Source of the DNA: a virus
Reading direction: 5' to 3' (one strand)
Length of the DNA: 43,584 nt
Virus record (IMG/VR): IMGVR_UViG_3300042197_003676
Span: 1-43,584 of that record
Below the pieces are notes generated by a model. The model saw only the letters and a list, made by a program, of their open reading frames with translations, searched no databases and was not told the origin of the DNA. The translations under genes were made by a program, and so were the position numbers. This document shows positions 7,972 to 15,927 of the stretch, piece by piece (within the stretch, counting starts at the first letter, position 1; each line of letters begins with the position of its first letter).

Positions 7972-8370
7972 ATGGCTTTATATTCTGGAAGTTTTTACAA
8001 TTATAAGTCAAATTTTGATATTATTCAATACGTCAGTCTCGATAAAATAAATAATTCGTATACAGTCTATAATTTTAGTTCCTATTTTTCCGCCTCAATT
8101 TATAATCAAAATTTATTATCATTATCTTCTTCTAATGTTCTAACTGCATTCAACGAAAACCAAACAGTTAATCTTGAAAACATTAATGGTAATGAAACTC
8201 AAATAGAAATAATTTATTATCAAAGAGTATATAGTTCTGGTTTAAATGATTGGTCTTATTATAAAACTTCAGGGTCAGTAAATAAAACGCCAAACTCACA
8301 AGATACAATTCCACCATATTCTGGTTCTATATTATTTCATGAAGTGATTGGAAGTTTAAATATTTTTTAA
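7972..8370 (+). CDS. Small hypothetical virion protein
   Basis: An unrecognised protein of 132 residues, rich in Ser, Tyr and Asn, with alternating hydrophobic positions suggesting a beta-structure (for example TQIEIIYYQRVYSSGLNDWS). AGGA at 7963-7966 spans the stop of the gene before. It lies between the paralogous pair and the large fibre, with under 20 bases to the latter, so it is likely part of the same transcript and perhaps the same appendage. Confidence 0.65.
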   Translation: MALYSGSFYNYKSNFDIIQYVSLDKINNSYTVYNFSSYFSASIYNQNLLSLSSSNVLTAFNENQTVNLENINGNETQIEIIYYQRVYSSGLNDWSYYKTSGSVNKTPNSQDTIPPYSGSILFHEVIGSLNIF

Positions 8371-8389
8371 TTAAAAAATAGGATTTATA

Positions 8390-10987
8390 ATGCCAAAAGT
8401 AAAATTTACACTAGATGGAACAAGAGGTTTAATTCAAGAATTAGTTCCTGACGATAATCCGTCAGAACTTACTGTAAATAATTTAGATCGATCTGTTTAT
8501 GCTCGTCGTGATTATGTTGATAATGCAATTGCAAACATATCTGGATCTGGTGGTGGAAATGTATCATTGACAGGCTCAAATATTTTCGGTTCATCTATTT
8601 CAAATACACACCAATTTACAGGCTCTGTTATTTTAAATAATGGGATAACAGGTTCTCTTTTAGGAACTTCTTCTTTTGCTTCTGATACAGATAAATTAGA
8701 TGGTCTAGATTCAACAGCCTTCGCTAAACTTGGTTCAATAAATACTTTTTCGGCGGATCAAACAATAAATGGAAATTTAACAGTAAATGGCACAGCAAGT
8801 ATTAATTTATTATCTATAATTTTTGAAACATCATCAGTTATATTTACAAGTGGAAGTACAAAATTTGGTAATTCCGCAGATGATACACATCAATTTACAG
8901 GCTCTGTTATTTTAAATAATGGGATAACAGGTTCTCTTTTAGGAACTTCTTCTTTTGCATTAACAGCTTCTTCTATAAATGGTTTAAATACAAACAATAT
9001 TGCTAGAACTGACACTGGTAATACATTTAATGGAAATCAGATTATAACGGGTTCTTTAAATGTTTCTCAAGGAATAACAGGTAGTTTGACAGGTGCAACA
9101 GTTAGTGCAACAAATCTTAATGGTATACATGTTAATGTAGATTATATTGATTTTAATACATCTGCTTCTAGTCCCCCTAGTTTTCAAACAGGCCGCTTAT
9201 ACTTTGATCAAACAACAGCTGATTTACAATATAATACAAATGTATCACCAAATTCAGTAAATTTAGGCCAACAGTCAGTTTTAAAAGTTAAAAATACAAC
9301 AAATGCTACAATAAATAAAGGTAAATTAGTTAGAATATCTGGTGGACAAGGTGCTAATCCATTAATTTCAACCGCAAGTTATGAAAATGATAATAATTCT
9401 GCCAATACACTTGGTATGGTTATGAATAATATTGCTCATAATGATTTTGGTTATGTTTTATTGGAAGGTGTTTTAAGTGCTTTAAATTTAGACCCAGACC
9501 CGCCAAAATCATATGTAGCAGGACAAGTTTTATATTTGTCGTCAAGCGGAGATTATACAAATGTTGCTCCAACTGCTCCAAAACACGCAGTTAGAATTGG
9601 TGAAGTTATAAGAGCGCATCAAAATGAAGGTGTTGCTTTTATTAGAATCCAAAATGGATATGAATTAAATGAGCTTCATGATGTTTTAATAACATCTGCC
9701 TCAAATGGTGATTTATTAACATATAATAATTCAAGTTCACTTTGGATTAATTCAAAAAATTTAAGTGGAAGTTATGGATTGAGTGGTTCGATTAATATTT
9801 CACAAGGCATTACAGGATCTATCACTGGCTCTTTGGGTTTATTTACAACATTAACAGGCTCAAATATATCTGCTAGTATAGTTACTTTAGGGTCATCTAT
9901 AACTCAAAACAATCAAGCAACAACAAAACAATATGTTGATATTATTTCTACAAATCTAGCATTGATTAGTGGTTCATTACCTAGAAGCACAGTTGTTGTT
10001 TCAGAAGACGGAAGTGATTCAAATATTGGTAGTTTTATGAAGCCATTAAGAACAATAAATGCTGCACTATCTAAGCTAGATACATATATTTCTGGAGGTA
10101 GTGGAAATGCTGACAATCATGCCGTTGTTTTAATTTGTCCGGGTACTTACTCAGAAAATATTACCATACAACATAAAAATGTAACTTTAAGAGGATTAAC
10201 TGAAGATAGAGAGGACCAGGCAGTAACAATAGTTGGTTCAATAACAATACATGCAACCGCTTCAAGAGGTAGAAACACAGATTCAATTTCAATACAAAAT
10301 TTAAAATTAAATGATTTATCAACATCAACAAGACATTTAATTTCTCTAACTGGGTCTGCTCCTAGTGCATCAGGTGTCACACTCGGATTAAAAAATGTTA
10401 TTGTTGCCAAAGTAAATTCTGCTTCTTCAAATGCATCTGGTTTATTTTGTGATACAACATTTACAAATAAAATAAGAATAGTTGATAGTCGTTTCTTAGA
10501 CCAAAATGGTGGTGGATCTCCATTGATACACTTAAAATCAAGTTCAAGTGTTGATATTTTTGACTGTAAACTTGAAACAACTACCGGCAAAGTAAATGTT
10601 GGACCTCTTATTTCTATTGAAGGAAATTGTCAAGTTACAGCTTGTGATAGAACAGTGTTAGATTCATATTCGGCATCTGGTTCTGTTTTTGTTAATACTG
10701 ATTTATTATTTCCAACATCAATTTTGACATCGCTTGTTATGTCAAATAGTTCAATTGTACAGACTGCAAATTTTACTTCTGATGGCATTAAATTTGCAAA
10801 AGCTAATATTGGAGTTTTTATTGGAAATGTATTTACAGTCCTTTCAGGAGCATCCAATTCAGCAATAAGTGGTACTGTAGGCTCTATTGTGTCGATATCA
10901 AATAACGTATCAACTTCTGGTTCATCACCAGCGTTTACTACAAGAATCGCCGGGTCAAGTAAAGTAAATTATTTACCAATAACATAA
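8390..10987 (+). CDS. Large tail fibre with predicted C-terminal beta-helix (pectate-lyase-like) domain
   Basis: An 865-residue fibre. The N-terminus (MPKVKFTLDGTRGLIQELV) looks like an attachment region. Residues about 55-240 carry two or more copies of the FTGSVILNNGITGSLLGTSS / LDGLDSTAFAKLG shaft motif shared with the gene at 4534. Residues about 298-430 (from VLKVKNTTNATINKGKLVRI to ELNELHDV) form a domain widely found in phage fibre proteins. From about residue 533, VVVSEDGSDSNIGSFMKPLR introduces a region with repeated short beta-strands and Asn/Val ladders (VLICPGTYSENITIQHKNVT) typical of right-handed beta-helices such as pectate lyases and tailspikes. It may therefore bind or degrade a surface polysaccharide. 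No catalytic residues can be assigned by eye. Confidence 0.8.
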   Translation: MPKVKFTLDGTRGLIQELVPDDNPSELTVNNLDRSVYARRDYVDNAIANISGSGGGNVSLTGSNIFGSSISNTHQFTGSVILNNGITGSLLGTSSFASDTDKLDGLDSTAFAKLGSINTFSADQTINGNLTVNGTASINLLSIIFETSSVIFTSGSTKFGNSADDTHQFTGSVILNNGITGSLLGTSSFALTASSINGLNTNNIARTDTGNTFNGNQIITGSLNVSQGITGSLTGATVSATNLNGIHVNVDYIDFNTSASSPPSFQTGRLYFDQTTADLQYNTNVSPNSVNLGQQSVLKVKNTTNATINKGKLVRISGGQGANPLISTASYENDNNSANTLGMVMNNIAHNDFGYVLLEGVLSALNLDPDPPKSYVAGQVLYLSSSGDYTNVAPTAPKHAVRIGEVIRAHQNEGVAFIRIQNGYELNELHDVLITSASNGDLLTYNNSSSLWINSKNLSGSYGLSGSINISQGITGSITGSLGLFTTLTGSNISASIVTLGSSITQNNQATTKQYVDIISTNLALISGSLPRSTVVVSEDGSDSNIGSFMKPLRTINAALSKLDTYISGGSGNADNHAVVLICPGTYSENITIQHKNVTLRGLTEDREDQAVTIVGSITIHATASRGRNTDSISIQNLKLNDLSTSTRHLISLTGSAPSASGVTLGLKNVIVAKVNSASSNASGLFCDTTFTNKIRIVDSRFLDQNGGGSPLIHLKSSSSVDIFDCKLETTTGKVNVGPLISIEGNCQVTACDRTVLDSYSASGSVFVNTDLLFPTSILTSLVMSNSSIVQTANFTSDGIKFAKANIGVFIGNVFTVLSGASNSAISGTVGSIVSISNNVSTSGSSPAFTTRIAGSSKVNYLPIT
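8612..8958 (+). repeat. Exact 68-bp direct repeat inside the fibre gene
   Basis: Bases 8612-8679 and 8891-8958 are identical over 68 positions, 279 bases apart and in frame. They encode the same QFTGSVILNNGITGSLLGTS shaft motif. Synonymous sites are also unchanged, so the duplication is recent or maintained by recombination. Confidence 0.9.
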
Positions 10988-11032
10988 TAAATACATAAAA
11001 CACTCAAAAAAATAACAAAGGAGATCAATAAC

Positions 11033-11296
11033 ATGTCAGTTAAAATTACAATGGATTCAAGAGGAGTTTTACAAGAAAAACTAGACTCAAATTCAACTTC
11101 AGAAGTCTTAATTTCGGTTGACCAGTTAACTGTAAATTCTGCACTTGTTGCAACATCTGTATCAGCTTCATTGGCTTATTCTGCACCTGCAAATACTTTC
11201 TCAGGCTCAGCTCCAACAACATTTCAAGATGCACTTAATAGAGTCGCAGTTGCTCTTGCAGGGTTATTAACTGGGTCTTCAAATAGAATTCCATAA
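11033..11296 (+). CDS. Small hypothetical structural protein
   Basis: An 87-residue protein with a strong AAAGGAG at 11017-11023. The beginning, VKITMDSRGVLQEKL, resembles the N-terminus of the large fibre upstream (VKFTLDGTRGLIQEL), suggesting a shared attachment motif. The end has TTFQDALNRVAVALAGL, close in pattern to SIYDAFNRIDNSLSALG in the repeat fibre at 2134. It may be a minimal fibre-family protein or an accessory subunit of the preceding fibre. It is followed after 3 bases by the SET-domain gene. Confidence 0.65.
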   Translation: MSVKITMDSRGVLQEKLDSNSTSEVLISVDQLTVNSALVATSVSASLAYSAPANTFSGSAPTTFQDALNRVAVALAGLLTGSSNRIP

Positions 11297-11299
11297 TAT

Positions 11300-11713
11300 A
11301 TGTTTATAATAAAAACATATATAGACAAAAGCAACATAGCTGGAAAAGGTGTTTTTGCGGGTGAAAATATAAAACAAGGAAAAGTGGTTTGGATTTTTAA
11401 TCCAAAAATTGACATGTGTGTAGCTGAAGAAAAATTTAATCTTTTAAATAAAAAAACACAAAATAAAATACTTAAAATATCATCTTTTAAAAATGGGTTT
11501 TATATTGTTCCAACGGATAATGATAAATATTCAAACCACTTCAACAATGCAAATCTTATTGAAGACATAAATGATACAAATTCTTTTTCAAAATGTTTAA
11601 TTGCAGCAAGAGATATCAATATTGGTGAAGAATTAACACAAAATTATAAAACATTTATGTCTGAAGAAGAATTTAAAATAAAAATACCTTGCCTGGCTGG
11701 AGAGATAAAATGA
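11300..11713 (+). CDS. SET-domain protein (putative protein-lysine methyltransferase)
   Basis: A 137-residue protein with the minimal SET-domain signature in order: SNIAGKGVFA (residues 11-20, the S-adenosylmethionine-binding GxGxF-type start), a D/E-rich middle, YSNHFNNANL (77-86, matching the NH-x4-N motif), and ARDINIGEELTQNYKTF (103-119, the GEELT-x-Y catalytic end). SET proteins transfer methyl groups from S-adenosylmethionine to lysine side chains of proteins. There is no cysteine-rich post-SET region, as in viral and bacterial short SET proteins. No ribosome-binding site is seen and it starts 3 bases after the preceding stop, so translation is probably coupled. Its TGA overlaps the next ATG (ATGA). 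Target and role in infection are unknown. Confidence 0.8.
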   Translation: MFIIKTYIDKSNIAGKGVFAGENIKQGKVVWIFNPKIDMCVAEEKFNLLNKKTQNKILKISSFKNGFYIVPTDNDKYSNHFNNANLIEDINDTNSFSKCLIAARDINIGEELTQNYKTFMSEEEFKIKIPCLAGEIK

Positions 11714-12918
11714 AATTATCTTTAAATAAATTAAAAACGATAATACGTCGTTTAATAATAGAAAATGATCATTCTCAGACGTCTGAGAATGATAAAAAAG
11801 AAGAAGAAGATTTATCAAAATGTTTGGAATTATCAAATATTATGATACATGATGTATCTAAATGGAAATTACAATTTTATAATTGTTTGGATGACGAAGA
11901 AAAACAAAAATTTTATACACTTATAACAAATGTATACATAAAATTTAAACATGCATTTTCAAGACTTGGCAATGAAAAAATTTTTGAAAAATTTAATAAT
12001 AAAATTTTATCAGATAAATTAAAAATCAATCTCAGGAATTTTGATGATAATTTTGATAGATATCATACAAATGCTCTTGCATATTATGATGTAGATAGTA
12101 ATGAATTGACAGTGTTTTCGAAAAATTTTTCGAAAAGCAATCATTCTCATGAAAAAGATCTTATTTATATCATTATACATGAATTATCACATTATATTGA
12201 ATTTAGTTATCTTCATGGTGCGGCTCAAAAATTCTGGCATGAGCCATGGGATAAATATGAAAAGGAAAAATCAAATATTCAAAATTCTAGAGATAATTAT
12301 CAAAATGTAACATTAGAAAAAAGAAAAGAATTAGAAGAAATATATAATAAAATAATTGAATTAAACAAAAAAAAATCAAATGATGAGATAAAAGAAATAT
12401 TAGATAGTTTATCAGAGTCTGATCAATTTATTATGAGTGCAATTTATGACCAATATAAATTATTATTAAATCATGGAGATGAATTAGATTCTCATATTTC
12501 AATAGCATATTTAGATTTAGATTTTGAACCGGAAACGTGGCCTTTTAAAAGAAATGAAGAAATAAAAAAAGCTATTCAACAACAAATTGATGATATGTTC
12601 TTTACAAAAACAGAACTTAAAGATAACCCACTTTTCATAACTAATTCATATTATAGAAAAAATATTTTAAATGACAAACTAAGCAAATTGGAAACTAGAT
12701 TTTTTATGGATTTAAATTTACCAACTGCATATGCTCAAAAAAATAAACATGAAGATTTTGCTGAGAGCTTAACCTATTTTATTTTACATCCAGAAAAACT
12801 TTCACAACAGGCTACATATAGAATTAAAAAAACTATTTCGCTAATGAATATTTTCTCAGGCACAGAATTAACTGCCATGTTCGAAAGAAAAAAATATTTT
12901 AAAAATAGAGAAAAATAA
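11710..12918 (+). CDS. Putative zinc metalloprotease (HExxH)
   Basis: A 402-residue protein starting at ATG 11710, which overlaps the SET gene stop (ATGA) and has GGAGA at 11699-11703. The upstream in-frame ATG at 11689 lies inside the SET gene and lacks a site. The zinc-binding helix is IIIHELSHYIEF (His157, Glu158, His161). A later HEDFAESLTYFI (around Glu352) is a plausible third ligand, as in gluzincins. The N-terminus MKLSLNKLKTIIRRLIIEND is short, basic and amphipathic and ends in an I-x-E tripeptide. It is followed by a charged linker containing a 26-bp DNA palindrome. Residues 200-230 are coiled-coil-like. No signal peptide is seen, so it probably acts inside the cell or in the virion. 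The family was not identified beyond the HExxH class. Confidence 0.72.
   Translation: MKLSLNKLKTIIRRLIIENDHSQTSENDKKEEEDLSKCLELSNIMIHDVSKWKLQFYNCLDDEEKQKFYTLITNVYIKFKHAFSRLGNEKIFEKFNNKILSDKLKINLRNFDDNFDRYHTNALAYYDVDSNELTVFSKNFSKSNHSHEKDLIYIIIHELSHYIEFSYLHGAAQKFWHEPWDKYEKEKSNIQNSRDNYQNVTLEKRKELEEIYNKIIELNKKKSNDEIKEILDSLSESDQFIMSAIYDQYKLLLNHGDELDSHISIAYLDLDFEPETWPFKRNEEIKKAIQQQIDDMFFTKTELKDNPLFITNSYYRKNILNDKLSKLETRFFMDLNLPTAYAQKNKHEDFAESLTYFILHPEKLSQQATYRIKKTISLMNIFSGTELTAMFERKKYFKNREK
11768..11793. repeat. Perfect 26-bp palindrome within the metalloprotease gene
   Basis: ATCATTCTCAGAC is followed immediately by its exact reverse complement, GTCTGAGAATGAT, with no spacer. It encodes part of the DHSQTSEND linker (residues 20-28). 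In RNA it would form a hairpin of about 11 pairs some 60 bases after the start codon. It is not followed by a T-run, so it is not a terminator. Confidence 0.95.
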
Positions 12919-13039
12919 AATAAATATTTTTGAAAACCTTCCATTAATAATTCAATTAATCAATTCATTTTCTAATACAGAAAAAATATATTTCTTAGAT
13001 AACGCCCAAAATAAAATTTTATTTTTATATTCCAATAAA

Positions 13040-14080
13040 ATGCATATGATTTTTATATGTGATGAATGTGACTCAATAACAATAAGAAAAACACAAAGAA
13101 AAAAATATTATATTGATTTTATTTTCTGCTCCAAAATTTGTTTAAATCAATCACAAAAAAGTGGCAAGATCAAAACAAAAAAAGAAAATATATTTCAAAA
13201 AAAGTATGGAGTTAAAAACCCAACATTAAATAAAAATATCAAAGATAAAATAAAGCAAACCACAAAAAAGAATTATGGTGTTGAAAATATAAGTCAATCA
13301 GAACAAATCAAAAATAAAAAACGTGAGAAATATATCAAAAACTTTGGTGTTGATTCTCCTCTTAAATCCGAACAAATAAAAGAAAAACAAAAACAAACAT
13401 GTTTAAACAAATATGGTGTTTCTTCTTTTTTAAAAACAAAAAAATGCCGTGAAAATTTAAAACAAAAATCATTAGAACGTTATGGTGTTGATCACCATAT
13501 GAAGTGCTCTAATTTCATCAAAAATATATTTAAAAAATGTTTTTTTGAAAAGTATGGTGTTGACAATCCAAATAAATTAGAAGCTGTTAAAACGAAAATT
13601 AGACGCACCTGTGAGCAAAAATATGGTGTTGATAATGTTTTAAAAACAGAAAAAAGCAAAATTAATTTTAAAAAGAATTTGGAGCAGCGTTTTAACGATG
13701 GCGACTTTAGCAGCAAACCCGAGAATAAATTATATGAATTTTTAAAACAAGAATTTGGCGGAGAAAACATACAGTCACCAAAAAAGATAATAATTGGAAA
13801 TGGAAAAGTTTGGTTTATAGATTTTTATATAAAAAATTATGATGTTTATTTACAATTTGATGGTATTTTTTGGCATAAAGGCAACAACAGATCAATTGAA
13901 GAAATATTAGAATTAAGCAAGACATTTCCGCTGTTTGAAGGAATATATAATAATATACAAAAAGATATTCAACAAGATCAATGGTTTAAAGAAAGAAATT
14001 TGAAATTGATAAGAGTTAATGAACAAAATACATATGAACAAATTGCTTGTTTGATAAGAGGTGAAAATGGCAACATTTAA
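13040..14080 (+). CDS. Homing-type endonuclease with KYGV repeats and EDxHD/Vsr-like nuclease domain
   Basis: A 346-residue protein. A zinc-ribbon-like CDEC (7-10) with CSKIC (30-34) is followed by seven repeats about every 23 residues centred on KYGV/NYGV/RYGV (55, 78, 101, 124, 147, 171, 194), a helical DNA-binding array typical of phage homing nucleases. The C-terminal part has KPENKLYEFL (226-235), WFIDFYI (258-264), LQFDGIFWHK (271-280) and DQWFKERNLKLIRVNE (313-328), the layout of Vsr-like EDxHD nucleases. It should cleave DNA to promote its own spread. ATG 13040 has no ribosome-binding site, and the frame is open upstream to 12872 without another ATG, with coding-like sequence, so the true N-terminus is uncertain. 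It overlaps the neck gene by 14 bases. Confidence 0.78.
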   Translation: MHMIFICDECDSITIRKTQRKKYYIDFIFCSKICLNQSQKSGKIKTKKENIFQKKYGVKNPTLNKNIKDKIKQTTKKNYGVENISQSEQIKNKKREKYIKNFGVDSPLKSEQIKEKQKQTCLNKYGVSSFLKTKKCRENLKQKSLERYGVDHHMKCSNFIKNIFKKCFFEKYGVDNPNKLEAVKTKIRRTCEQKYGVDNVLKTEKSKINFKKNLEQRFNDGDFSSKPENKLYEFLKQEFGGENIQSPKKIIIGNGKVWFIDFYIKNYDVYLQFDGIFWHKGNNRSIEEILELSKTFPLFEGIYNNIQKDIQQDQWFKERNLKLIRVNEQNTYEQIACLIRGENGNI

Positions 14081-15242
14081 TGAAACAATAAATCCAACAC
14101 CTTATGGTTTTTATGATAGTGATGGTCAATTTCAAACAGAAGCAGATGCAACAGTTGTTTTCGTCAAAAGAAAGCTTGGAGATGATATCCTCTCGGTGGA
14201 ATTGTCCAAAAAGCAAATCTGGGCTTGTCTTGAAGAGGCAACATTAGAATATTCAAACATAATAAATCAATATAATATAAAAAATCAATTATCAAATATA
14301 TTAGGTTTACCAACATCAAGCACAGATTTAACAAATAAATATCCAAGACAAAGTTTAGAGCATTTAATGCGTCTTGCTGAGCCATATGCAACATATGCAG
14401 GTGTTGGAGGAAGTCAAAATCATATTATTGGTTATTTTGATCTAGAAATTGGTAAACAAAATTATGATTTTTATACCGAAATGAAAGATGCAGCTGATGA
14501 TCAAAATATATATAACAAACAACCAGCTGGTTCAAAAACAAAGTTAAGAATACTTGAAGTATTTCATTTCGACCCATTTTTATCAAGAAATTATCTTATT
14601 AACTCACAAAACGTTATTAACTTCTTAGAAAATAACTTTAACTATGAGAGTTATACAGCAACACGTGTTTATTATGCTTTGCCTGTTTATAATGACGTTA
14701 TGAGAATGTCTGCCCTCAAAGAAGCAGCAACTGTTAGAAGATCAAATTATAGTTACGACATAAATGGTACAGTACTAAGAATATTCCCAATACCATTTAA
14801 TCAACAAACAGTCGGTAGACTTTATATACGTTTAACAACAGCAATAAATCCATTAAATCCAGCATATACTGATGATACAATTAATGGTGTCTCAGGACCT
14901 CATGATGCCCCATATGGTGTTATTCCTTTTGAAAGAATAAATCAATCTGGTCGGCAATGGATAAGACAATATTGCATAGCTTTATGTAAAGAACTATTAG
15001 GTTTAATTAGATCTAAATTTTCATCCATACCAATACCAAATTCAGATTTAACTTTAAATGGTTCTGATTTGGTCTCTCAAGGAAGAGAAGATAAAGACAA
15101 GTTAATAACACAAATGAGAGAGTATTTGGAAAATCTAACAAATAGCAAGTTATTAGAAAATGATTCATTACTTGCTGAGAATTTATCTAAACAGTTAAAG
15201 TATATTCCAATGCCAATTGGCAAAGCTATAGTTATAGGATAA
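14067..15242 (+). CDS. gp13: Neck protein, T4 gp13-like
   Basis: Predicted head-completion (neck) protein that closes the portal vertex and joins the tail. The start region VVFVKRKLGDDILSVELSKK followed by QIWACLEEATLEY aligns with the LRRLG...VELTPDQIYDCIQRALELY segment of T4 gp13. The end is also close: WIRQYCIALCKELLGLIRSK, then a hydrophobic LNGSDLVSQGREDK, and a final PIGKAIVIG against PFGILVG in T4. It has 391 residues against 309 in T4; the extra length is in the middle and near the C-terminus. ATG 14067 is preferred over GTG 14061 because AGAGGTG (14057-14063) precedes it. It heads the neck-tail operon, directly after an endonuclease gene that overlaps it by 14 bases. Confidence 0.85.
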   Translation: MATFNETINPTPYGFYDSDGQFQTEADATVVFVKRKLGDDILSVELSKKQIWACLEEATLEYSNIINQYNIKNQLSNILGLPTSSTDLTNKYPRQSLEHLMRLAEPYATYAGVGGSQNHIIGYFDLEIGKQNYDFYTEMKDAADDQNIYNKQPAGSKTKLRILEVFHFDPFLSRNYLINSQNVINFLENNFNYESYTATRVYYALPVYNDVMRMSALKEAATVRRSNYSYDINGTVLRIFPIPFNQQTVGRLYIRLTTAINPLNPAYTDDTINGVSGPHDAPYGVIPFERINQSGRQWIRQYCIALCKELLGLIRSKFSSIPIPNSDLTLNGSDLVSQGREDKDKLITQMREYLENLTNSKLLENDSLLAENLSKQLKYIPMPIGKAIVIG

Positions 15243-15246
15243 TATT

Positions 15247-15906
15247 ATGGCCAGACTTTTTATAACACAAAGAGAAATAGATTTTATAAATGACATTGCA
15301 AAAGAGGTTATAAAAGATGCTGCCGGGCAGAAAATATATTATTATTCAATTTCTGAAATAAAAACACAAACACATGAGATATATAACGAAGCTGTTAAAA
15401 AAATATACGATAACCCTATTGAAATAGATGCTTTGGTTGCAGATTACGAACAAACATCTAAAATAACAAATTTTGGAGTTGACAACAATTATACAATAGA
15501 AGCATATATCCATTATAAAGACCTTATAGATAAAGCAATTAATGTTTGTATTGGAGATTTCTTTTCATTTGGTGAGCTATTTTTTGAAATAACACAAGTT
15601 GTTAACATGAAAAGCATTTTTGGGCAGCCTGAACATAGAACAGGCGTTAAAATAAATGGTACTCAAGTAAGAGAAGGTCTATTTAAAGCCAAATTATTTG
15701 GTCCAACAGATATCAGATTCAGTGATGAAGATGCAGTTAAACTTGAATTTGAACAACAACGTGGACAAGAATTTGATAGCACCGGTAGAGAAACTGGTGA
15801 TATTAGAGATTTGCAAAAGAAAGGTGTTCTTGATTCTCCAATAACTGGTGCAAAATCAATATTAAAAGACGACAAGCAAAGAGCAAGTTTTTATGATGAT
15901 GATTGA
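15247..15906 (+). CDS. gp14: Neck protein, T4 gp14-like
   Basis: A 219-residue protein placed exactly where gp14 sits in T4-like genomes, between gp13-like and gp15-like genes. Residues 1-60 are helical (ITQREIDFINDIAKEVIKDA). The central beta-rich section contains GDFFSFGELFFEITQVVN, comparable with GDLIYFPMDNSLFEINWVE in T4 gp14, where the motif forms part of the neck collar. The last 50 residues are charged and probably flexible, ending in Asp. AGGAT at 15236-15240 supports the start. Overall similarity to T4 is weak, so the call leans on gene order plus the central motif. It probably assembles on the neck with the gp13-like protein. Confidence 0.7.
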   Translation: MARLFITQREIDFINDIAKEVIKDAAGQKIYYYSISEIKTQTHEIYNEAVKKIYDNPIEIDALVADYEQTSKITNFGVDNNYTIEAYIHYKDLIDKAINVCIGDFFSFGELFFEITQVVNMKSIFGQPEHRTGVKINGTQVREGLFKAKLFGPTDIRFSDEDAVKLEFEQQRGQEFDSTGRETGDIRDLQKKGVLDSPITGAKSILKDDKQRASFYDDD

Positions 15907-15927
15907 TTTTAAAAAGGAAGTATAAAA

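Noticed and set aside
11689-11691. ATG 11689 as the metalloprotease start
   Set aside because: ATG 11710 has GGAGA at good spacing and forms an ATGA overlap with the SET gene stop.
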